From contig CM075760.1 in NCBI GenBank assembly GCA_037974335.1, positions 54,240,390 to 54,304,389 on the forward strand: a DNA stretch of 64,000 bases, read 5' to 3'. Shown one piece after another: positions 56,601-64,000 of the stretch. The DNA comes from Prionace glauca. Lineage: Eukaryota > Chordata > Chondrichthyes > Carcharhiniformes > Carcharhinidae. A model generated the notes under the pieces. That model did not search any database and was not told the DNA's origin. It saw nothing but the letters and a program-made list of their open reading frames with translations. The position numbers and the translations under genes were made by a program. Each line of letters begins with the position of its first letter. Positions within the stretch are counted from its first letter, which is position 1.

Positions 56601-57115
56601 CTCCTCAATGAAGCTCAGTCTGGGTTCCACTAGGAGGATTCGGTTCCAGAAATCATTTAAACTTAGTCCAAATATAGTGGAAATAGCTGTTTTAATGAGG
56701 TGAGAGTGCCCACCCTCCACATCAACACAACACTTGCCCGATGATGGCATCAAGAACCCTGAGCCAATCTGCAGTCAATGGGGATCCGGGGGTAAACATT
56801 CCACTGGCTTCAGTCACACCGAGTACAGAGTAAGGTGGTTGGGGTTGTTGAAAGCCAATCAGCTCAGTCCCAGGGTATTGCTGCAGGAACTCCTCAGGAT
56901 AGTGTGGCCTAATCTTCACCCTTCATTAGAAGGTCAGAAGTGGGATGTTCACTAATGATTGCACACTGTTCAGCACATTAGCGACTCCTCAGATACTGGA
57001 GCAGTCCGTGTCCATATGCAGCAAGACTTAGAACACATTCAGGCTTTGGTTGAGGAGGGGAGAGTAACATTCACGCCATACAGTGTCAGACAATGACCTT
57101 CTTCAAGGAAGAGAG
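56045..57115 (+). repeat. LINE family J, reverse transcriptase region
   Basis: Decayed plus-strand coding words: CCCAGCATCACAGATGCCAG, GGCCAATTATCGCCCAATG (the ANYRP motif), CTCAGTCTGGGTTCC (AQFGF region), TCAGTCCCAGGGTATTGCTG (the PQG region) and ATGTTCACTAATGATTGCAC (the FADD region, now FTND). It is dead, with many indels, and a TAA microsatellite sits in the middle. Confidence 0.7.
56552..56600. repeat. (TAA)n microsatellite
   Basis: About 16 uninterrupted TAA units within the LINE remnant. Confidence 0.95.
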
Positions 57116-57119
57116 ATTC

Positions 57120-57345
57120 CTGGCATGGGTTACTATCTGTACGGAGTCTGCACGTTCTCCCCGTGTCTATATGGGTTTCTTCCGGGTGCTCCGCTTTCCT
57201 CCCATAGTCCAAAAGACGCCCTGGTTAGGGTGCATTGGGCCGTGCTAAATTCTCCCTCAGTGTAACCCGAACAGATGCTGGAATGTGGCGACTCGGGAAT
57301 TTTCACAGTAACTTCATTGCAGTGTTAACACAAAGTTATTTGTGA
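57120..57345 (+). repeat. SINE with TTGTGACGAATG-type end
   Basis: GTTCTCCCCGTGTCTATATG, CCTCCCATAGTCCAAAAGAC, TGTGGCGACTCGGGAATTTT and CACAGTAACTTCATTGCAGT. This is a different 3' end from the SINE at 62.05 kb on a shared core. A 65-bp piece of the same end recurs at 58410-58475. Confidence 0.7.
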
Positions 57346-57359
57346 CGAATGAACACATT

Positions 57360-58345
57360 TAACATTTGGGACCCTGCGGTACCCCACTGTTAGCTGACCG
57401 TCACTCGGAAGAACACCTATTTATTTCCACTCTCTGTTTCTTATATGTCAATGAATTCTATACCGAGGCCAACATATCACTCCCCATCTCCCCAATGAAA
57501 GGTAGCTTTCATTGGGCTACCAATATTTTATGAAGAGCCTTCTGAAAGTGCAAATACACCACGTAAACTGGTTGCATCCCTCCCCCTCCCTACCCGAAAG
57601 AACCCCCCCCGCTCTCCCTTCCCCACCTATGATTTACACTCTTAAAAAATGCAAGTAGTTTTGTTAAGATAAACATGTCTTTCTTAAGCCCATACTGGTT
57701 TCATCAAACTCCGTCCATGCTTTCCAAATATTTTCCTATCATAGATTTGATAACAATCTCTAACTGATGCTGTAATCAGTCTGTAATTTATCAGTTTTAT
57801 TCTCTCTTTCTCTGTATATATCGGGGTTACATTACCTGTAGGAACTGTTTCGGCCTGTATAGAATTTTAGAAGATGGGCAGCAATGTATCTAACATTTCC
57901 TGGCCCATTTCCTTCCATATTCTGGGATTACCAGGCCGGAATGACCAACCAGAATTTCACCCTATTATTTTCCCCAGAATGATTTCACTAATACTGGTTT
58001 CCCTCAATACCGTCTTACAACTACCCCCTTGGTTCCCGAACATTTCTGGGATGATACTTGTGTGAAGGTAGTGTCAAACTTAGTGTTCTATTCATTCAAT
58101 ATTTCTTTATTCCCCAATATACATTCCCTGGATTCGGGCTCTAAGGGATTTACATTTAACTTAACCAATCCTTCTCTCTTCAGATATTGATATAAACGGT
58201 TATAATTAATTTTTATGTTCCCTGCAATTTTACTTCCGTTTTCTATTTCCCCCTCGATTATTTGGACTTTTTTTTTGTTGAATTTTAAACGTCTCTGAAA
58301 ACTCAGGCTTGTTTCTTCTTCTGGTAATTTTATGTAGCTTTTAAC
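57360..58345 (-). repeat. Very old CR1-like LINE, RT region
   Basis: Readable only at nucleotide level on the minus strand: CCACTCTCTGTTTCTTATAT, AGTGCAAATACACCACGTAA, CAGTCTGTAATTTATC and GGCAGCAATGTATCTAAC match the usual layout of CR1 RT (tail end at low coordinate). There is no frame. Confidence 0.55.
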
Positions 58346-58854
58346 TAAGAAGTAACATTTCCTCCCCTGAAAGACATCCGAGAAAAAGATGAGCTTTGAC
58401 CATATATGATTTTCACGGTAACTTCATTACAGTGTGAATGTAAACCCATTTGTGACGAAGAAATAAACTTCAAACCTTTAAATACACACGATGTCTTTAT
58501 CAATAAACTGAGCTGAAATTCCCCAGCTGCCAGGGTGGAACTGGAACTCCTGTCCCAAGCTTCTGGAATACTAGCTTAATAATGATATTGCTACACTACC
58601 CCCGAGACTGAAATATCATCACATTTATTAATGGAATAATTGAACATTCAGTACTGGGTCACAGGTTGGATCGCGAGGTATCTTGTGGGAATTGAATACA
58701 TTACCATTTGACTCAGAAATTATGTTGTTTCCATTCTTAACTGATCACAGATGTGTTTTGGCATATGGCATTTACCTCAGTGTGCCTAAAGTCTGAGATC
58801 TATGTCCAATATTACACTATACATTTATAGCACGAATATATTATAAATTAATTT
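58346..58854. other. Repeat scraps and AT-rich DNA
   Basis: 58410-58475 is a SINE end, and 58500-58600 resembles the dispersed repeat of 45.9 kb in reverse. The rest is unassigned. Confidence 0.45.
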
Positions 58855-59775
58855 ATGCTACATTAGGTTATTTCTCCGGTTATGTACACTGAGCCATCTC
58901 TCTATTTATGAGACATTAGTTCCTCTCAATTAGTACTGGAGTAGATCACGGATCTGATCCTAGTACATCTGATCCCATCTCTGTTTATATTACACAGGAT
59001 TTGTCTATTTACATACATCTCTGCTAATTCAACACATGACCATGTATATGTTGTCTGGCATTTAACTGTCAGAAGCAAGTCTTCTCCTGGCCTTGAGTCT
59101 TATTCTGACAGAATGACAGTGATTCATGGGAATCCATGTCAAAGTTCCATCAATTCATGAAATGACAAGGGGGAATAGGTGAGGTAGAGAAGGTCATATC
59201 GGGCTTGACGTTAATCGTGTATAAGCTGCACTGTCAGAACAGTTGAACACTTGGTTTGGTTCCCTTAGAACTGAGCAGTTTATGGGAGATTTAGTACAGA
59301 CGCTCAAAGTGATGAATGGGAATGTTTTACTCATTAGAAAGAGACTGTTACTCACTGGCAAGAGGGCAGTATACAGAAGATTGATTACAATGCACTAGGA
59401 TATGTCTCTTTATGTACTGAGTTTGACTCACTTGAATCATTATTGCAACAGATCTCATATTTGTTTACATTGCATAAAATGCCGCTTTATTTATTCTATT
59501 TGCGTTGTACCAGAGCCAGTCTTTAATTATATGACAGTAGGCCTTGTCTGTTTTTACACTACATTCGATTCTCCCTCTCGTTATGCCACCCTCGGCCATC
59601 TCTCTATTTGTGCTGCATTAGGTCCTCTCAATTAATACGACAGTAGACCACGGATCTGTTCATATTTCATCAGATCTCATCTCTTTTTTATATTACACGG
59701 GATTTGTCTCTTTGAATGACACCAACATCTGTCTCTGTTAATCTAACATACAACCATGAATATGTTGCCTGCCGA
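58855..59775. repeat. Diverged tandem duplication, about 0.7-kb period
   Basis: CCATCTCTCTATTTATG..CATTAG.TCCTCTCAATTA at 58892 recurs at about 59598, and ATTACACAGGATTTGTCT at 58988 recurs as ATTACACGGGATTTGTCT near 59693. A third, shorter relative of the 59405-59475 part lies at 60815-60885. No coding content. Confidence 0.7.
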
Positions 59776-60540
59776 GATATTATCAATTCCGATATAATAT
59801 GGGTGTGCCTGTCTGACACTAATCATTCTTGATTGGAGCAGTAAGTTTAATTTTTACGAATTTCGATAAGTAGCTGCGAGAAATATCTAATTGCTCTGTT
59901 ATTGTGTGAGTAATATTCAGTTTGAACAATTTCTCAGTGATTCACTGGTGTTCGGGGACAGGTCAATATCTGAATAATCGTACAGTGCTCATTACAATAT
60001 CTTCAAGCAACCACCGTTGTGATACATTTTATTAGTTGAATATTGCACTGCACTGTGTCAATTTGACACAGACTTTAGAGATAAAGATTGACCTGTCTTA
60101 TTTATACCGCTCAACAGATTCACTGACAGTGAGACAGAATTCTGTACTCGCAATATCGCCAGATGGCCTCCCACAGGCTAAATATCTATCCACTCATTAA
60201 TTACTCATCTGTTTCACAGAGAAATAAAACGAAATCGCCGCAGAACGAGTGTTGGCAGTTAGGTTATGTTTGACTATATATATATATGTATATTCTGTAA
60301 TTTGTATTGTTACCTTCGAAATTATTTTTCACTTTCGGATGTCTTCATCTGCCTATGCCTAAGCTTTGTAATTCCCTCCCTAAATCTCCTTATTTCACTT
60401 TCCTCGTCTAAGTCAATCCATAAAACTGTCCCTGTATTGGCCATCCTTTCAGTCACCTGTTCAAATATCTCGTTGGTCAAAAGCAAGATGCTGTGGGTGC
60501 CCGAGATCCGAACAGAAAATTCTAGAAACACTCAGTGGAT
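59776..60540. other. AT-rich intergenic sequence
   Basis: Nothing recognised apart from a short TATATA run at about 60275. Confidence 0.4.
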
Positions 60541-60569
60541 TATTCATCATAAGTGGAATGGTTTACGGC

Positions 60570-60677
60570 TCTCTCTCTCTCTCTATCTTTTTCTCTCCCC
60601 CCGCCTCTGCCCCTGCCTCCCTCTCTCTCTCTCTCTCTCTCTGTCTGTCTCTCTCTCTCCCCCCTCCTCTGCCCCTG

Positions 60678-60723
<46 letters not shown>

Positions 60724-60772
60724 CCCGCCTCTGCCCCTGCCTCCCTCTCTCTCTGTCTCTCCCTCTCTCTCG
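60570..60772. repeat. (CT)n microsatellite with CCCCGCCTCTGCCCCTGCCT spacers
   Basis: Three to four CT runs separated by a repeated 20-25 bp CCTCTGCCCCTGCCTCC spacer. Arg/Glu or Ser/Leu frames are artefacts. Confidence 0.95.
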
Positions 60773-60929
60773 CACATACATTTGTTGTAGACATGTACAG
60801 CAAGACACAGGGCCTTGTGTCTTTATTTACTGCATGCAACTCATTTGAATCATTATTGCAATAGATCTTATATTTGTTTAAACGACATAACATACCAAAC
60901 CATTTATTATTATTTGATGACATGCCGTG

Positions 60930-61370
60930 AGAAATGTTACAAATCATCATTTCTGAGTTCTTGTTCAGTCAAGAGGCCATTTCTGTTACATTGGGCTCCA
61001 TCTCAGATATGATTGTGTCATGCACTACTGAACACATCCGTGCCTTACTTTGTGTTATATTGGACACTAATAATAAAGCCAACACTGTCTCAATAACTGG
61101 TTTTATATATAATGCGTTTGACAGATGGAAAAAAAGGACAGAACGAGATGAAAAGATGGAAATTAGCTTTAAAAATGTAATGGGGTTCGAAGAATGTGTT
61201 TCGTCTTGTTAATAACTACTGGGAGTTGTTCATCATATTTAATTGCTCTTGCATTTCCTGGAATATTTTATTGAAAGTTTGGGATGAAACTTGTAACATC
61301 CTCTTGTTCAAAAGAGATTGAGGAACAGAATGAATGTATGTCACATTGCACTGCAAATGGACATTAAAGG
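60930..61370. other. Unassigned sequence
   Basis: No gene or named repeat seen. Confidence 0.4.
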
Positions 61371-61374
61371 ACAA

Positions 61375-61560
61375 TTCAACATGGCCACTCCAACTAACCT
61401 GTACATCTTTGGACTGTAGGAAGAAAGCAGTAAACCTGGAGGAAACCCACGCACATACGGGGTGAATGTGCAAACACCACACAGTTACACAAGGCTTAAA
61501 TGAAACCTGTGTCCCTAACAGTCTGAGGTACCAGTACTAATCACTGTGTAAATAATTGCT
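61375..61560 (-). repeat. SINE, minus strand, diverged
   Basis: CATGGCCACTCCAACTAACC, CATCTTTGGACTGTAGGAAG, GGAAACCCACGCACATACGG, and a decayed tRNA-like head at the high end. Confidence 0.65.
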
Positions 61561-62047
61561 ATTAATTTTAAGCATGATATTGTAATTTATTCTGTATTTA
61601 TTGCACATTCTGTGTCTCAGTCAATAAATAAAGTTAATGAATGGCCCTGGACGCTCTTGAGTGTGATGTACAGCTGGTCATTCCGCTGCCAAGGCAATGC
61701 ATCTTTCAAATGATTCACTGAAACTTCTCTCTTTCTCTGTCTCAGACTGAACCTAAATCAGATAACCTCTCTCCTCTCTCTCAGTCTCCATTAACTCACA
61801 CAGGTTGCCAGGAGACGGATCTGACTCCGAGATTATTTCTTTCTTCTTCCTTAAGGCACCTTGTGACTGAAAAGATAAAGCACAAAAATCTCAGCAGAGG
61901 AAAATTCATTGTAGGAACTTAACCATTTCACTCAATTAACCTCTCTCCTCTATTTCTCACACACAGCACCCAGCACACTTAAACTTTCTATTTCGGAATG
62001 TCTCTGTGAATAAAAAATGTTGCTTTAATTTTCCCTCTTTTCCCTCA
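61561..62047. other. Unassigned sequence
   Basis: CT-rich in part (61725-61800). No gene seen. Confidence 0.4.
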
Positions 62048-62048
62048 G

Positions 62049-62384
62049 TATAGAACCCTACAGTGCAGAAACAGGCCCTTCGGCCCATCGAGTCTGCACC
62101 GAACACAATCCCACCCAGACCCTATCCCCATATCCCTACACATTTACCTGCTAATCCCTCTAACCTACACAATCCAGGACACTAAGGGGCAATTTAGCAT
62201 AGCCAATGAACCTAACCCGCACATCTTTGGACTGTGGGAGGAAACCGGAGCACCCGGAGAAAACCCACGCAGACACGAGGAGAATGTGCAAACTCCACAC
62301 AGTCAGTGACCCGAGCCGGGAATCGAACCCAGGACCCTGGAGCTGTGAAGCAGCAGTGCTAACCACTGTGCTACCGTGCCGCCC
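62049..62384 (-). repeat. tRNA-headed SINE, full length
   Basis: The best copy in the window. On the minus strand it starts GGGCGGCACGGTAGCACAGT (A box), then GGGTTCGATTCCCGG (B box), the core, and ends GACTCGATGGGCCGAAGGGC then CACTGTAGGGTTCTA. CCCTCAGT on both sides (62042-62049 and 62395-62402) is a possible target duplication. It resembles elasmobranch tRNA-derived SINEs of the HE1 kind; the exact family is not proven here. Confidence 0.85.
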
Positions 62385-62389
62385 ACAGT

Positions 62390-63050
62390 GGTAACCCTCA
62401 GTCCATCTTCCCTTCAATTAATCTGTTTAAACCCCAAATATGGCCATTTTCTTGATTCATTAATATGGGAATGGGGGTGAATGTAATGCTGAGACCGGCA
62501 GCAATCTGTGTGACTGTTCATGATGCTTTCAGAGTGAGTTCACCCTCACAGGCAGGAAGACTGTTCACGGTGATAACATCAAACTGGCCCCGGTTGTTTC
62601 ATTCTCAGGTAACACAACTTCCTGTTTCTTTGCTGCCGGTTCCAAACCACACATCTCACTTCCGAGCAGAAAATATATCCAGAGACCACAATCTGGTGAG
62701 AACATCTGTCAGTGCGGCTTATATCTGCCCACAGAGTCAGGGCAGAGTCAGACAGGTCACATTGCGGTGACATTTACAAAGGAGCCTGGTGTGATCTGGT
62801 TAAAGTTTCCATTCTCGGACATAACTGGATGGTCAGTGGATCAGTCACTGAACTCCCCCGGGATCTGTGAAGGGAGGGAATGATAGCTGTTATCTTTCGT
62901 TGTTTGATCATTTTCCCTCCATCTGCTATTTATTTTTGTTCCTCAGCTTTTATCTGTCAGCCCCCCCCCCCCCCCCCCCCCCGGTTTGCTTTCTCCTAAC
63001 TCTCCCGCTGTCTCTATCTCCTTGCCAGTCTTTTCAACACATTTATTAGT
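62390..63050. other. Unassigned sequence with a poly(C) run
   Basis: An uninterrupted C run at about 62959-62982. No gene recognised otherwise. Confidence 0.5.
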
Positions 63051-63054
63051 GTTC

Positions 63055-63520
63055 ATAAGATCATAAGAAATAGGAGCAGGAGTAGGCCATCTAGCCCTTC
63101 GAGCCTGCCCCGCCATTCAATAAGATCATGGCTGATCTGTCGTGACTCAGCTCCACCTTCCCGCCCTCTCCCCATAACCCTTAATCCCCTCTCTTATCAA
63201 AAACTCATCAACCCGCGTCTTAAAAATATTTAGCGAGGCAGTCTCCACCACTTCAACGGGCAGAGAATTGCAGAGATTCACCACCCTTTGAGTGAAGAAG
63301 TTCCTCCTCAACTCTGTTCTAAACCGCCCCCCTTTTATCTTGAGGCTGTGCCCCCTAGTCCTACTGTCTTTTTTGAGCGGGAAGAGTCTCTCCACCTCGA
63401 TCCTATCCATCCCATTCATCATCTTATACGTCTCAATGAGATCTCCCCTCATTCTTCTAAACTCTAACGAGTACAAGCCCAGTTTATTCAGCCTCTCCTC
63501 ATAGCTCAACCCCCTTTGCT
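63055..63520 (-). repeat. CR1-like LINE (subfamily A) 3' end, minus strand
   Basis: The tail is at the low end. The minus strand encodes SYEERLNKLGLYSLEFRRMR through FFTQRVVNLCNSLPVEVVET to GYGERAGRWS. It is unbroken and close to the 37.6- and 54.9-kb copies, with a few substitutions, so it is young. It ends abruptly at about 63515. Confidence 0.87.
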
Positions 63521-64000
63521 AGAAGTTGCTGTACACCTTCAGAATGCTGGTTAGCAGTGCTTTGCTTCTGTTGCATTTTAGACCATGTTCTAGTTGTAAT
63601 GGGATTATTTGATTTGCTGATTGTATCATCATCATGATTTGACATCTGTTTCATTGCATTGTCATGCCATTTGGTGTTCATAATCATGAAGTTGTGATTG
63701 GGTTAATTAAAAGGAGAATCTTTCAACTGGGGGACGGTCAGCAACCAATGGGCACAAATTTATTTTATTGAGCAGCGAGACAGAAAGATAAGTGTTTACT
63801 TTTACACAGGAGTTGTGATGAACTGGAATGAACAGCTTGGAAGGGTGATGGAATTAGATTTCACAGAAACTTTGGAAAATAAATTCGATATCTCCTTCAT
63901 GGGGTGAAGTTTTGAAGGATCCTAGAATGGGAGAATTTTAAGGTTCATCTATATCAGTGTCCCAGCATCCTTTTTGTGTCTCTCCCTGTCCTTCATTAAA
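63521..64000. other. Unassigned sequence
   Basis: No feature recognised up to the window edge. Confidence 0.4.

Noticed and set aside
62270-62384. tRNA gene
   Set aside because: The A and B boxes belong to the head of a full SINE with core and tail; no complete cloverleaf or terminator of an independent tRNA gene.

Overview
The window looks like elasmobranch (shark or ray) genomic DNA. The decisive evidence is a germline IgM heavy-chain cluster on the minus strand with the cartilaginous-fish layout of one V, two D, one J and one set of Cmu exons. The rest of the window is full of CR1-like LINEs with short tandem 3' tails, tRNA-headed SINEs of the kind common in sharks, and long simple-repeat tracts. 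No prokaryotic or viral genome features are present.

Layout, low to high coordinates. 1-5.95 kb: a minisatellite, nested CR1-like LINE fragments, a SINE and a polypyrimidine tract. 6.0-11.6 kb (minus): a two-exon GPR139-like orphan GPCR. It reads cleanly except for one extra base just before TM7, and its 4.4-kb intron is filled with repeats. 12-14.5 kb: a decayed LINE, a C-rich tract and a G-rich minisatellite just beyond the IgM membrane poly(A) site. 15.05-36.1 kb (minus): the IgM gene. In transcription order it has a TATA-like box (36.1 kb), leader (36012-35967), V (35834-35530), D1 (35112-35098), D2 (34722-34711), J (34326-34279), CH1 (22638-22339), CH2 (21928-21614), CH3 (20697-20389), CH4 with secretory tail (19167-18776), TM1 (15322-15195) and TM2 (15062-15054). 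All exon phases agree and no coding exon contains a stop. The recombination signals are V(23)-(12)D1(23)-(12)D2(12)-(23)J, so the cluster is unrearranged and looks competent for rearrangement.

The J-CH1 intron is 11.6 kb. It holds AT-rich DNA with internal duplications near J, then a 5-kb GAGTG-type array that includes a 390-bp higher-order repeat. Next to CH1 lies a 0.75-kb block that is G-rich on the coding strand and dotted with AGCT. That block occupies the place a mammalian switch region would. The CH4-TM1 intron carries 1.8 kb of CA-rich repeat (coding strand), which only the membrane-form transcript has to splice across.

36.7-49.5 kb: the 5' flank of the cluster is present twice. The distal copy is attached to a decayed VH segment (44.4-45.5 kb) broken up by repeat insertions, so a second IgH cluster once lay upstream. 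The distal copy also supplies an empty site for the CR1 insertion at 37.6-38.15 kb. 48-64 kb: almost entirely nested LINEs, SINEs, microsatellites and degenerate minisatellite. I see no further host gene there.
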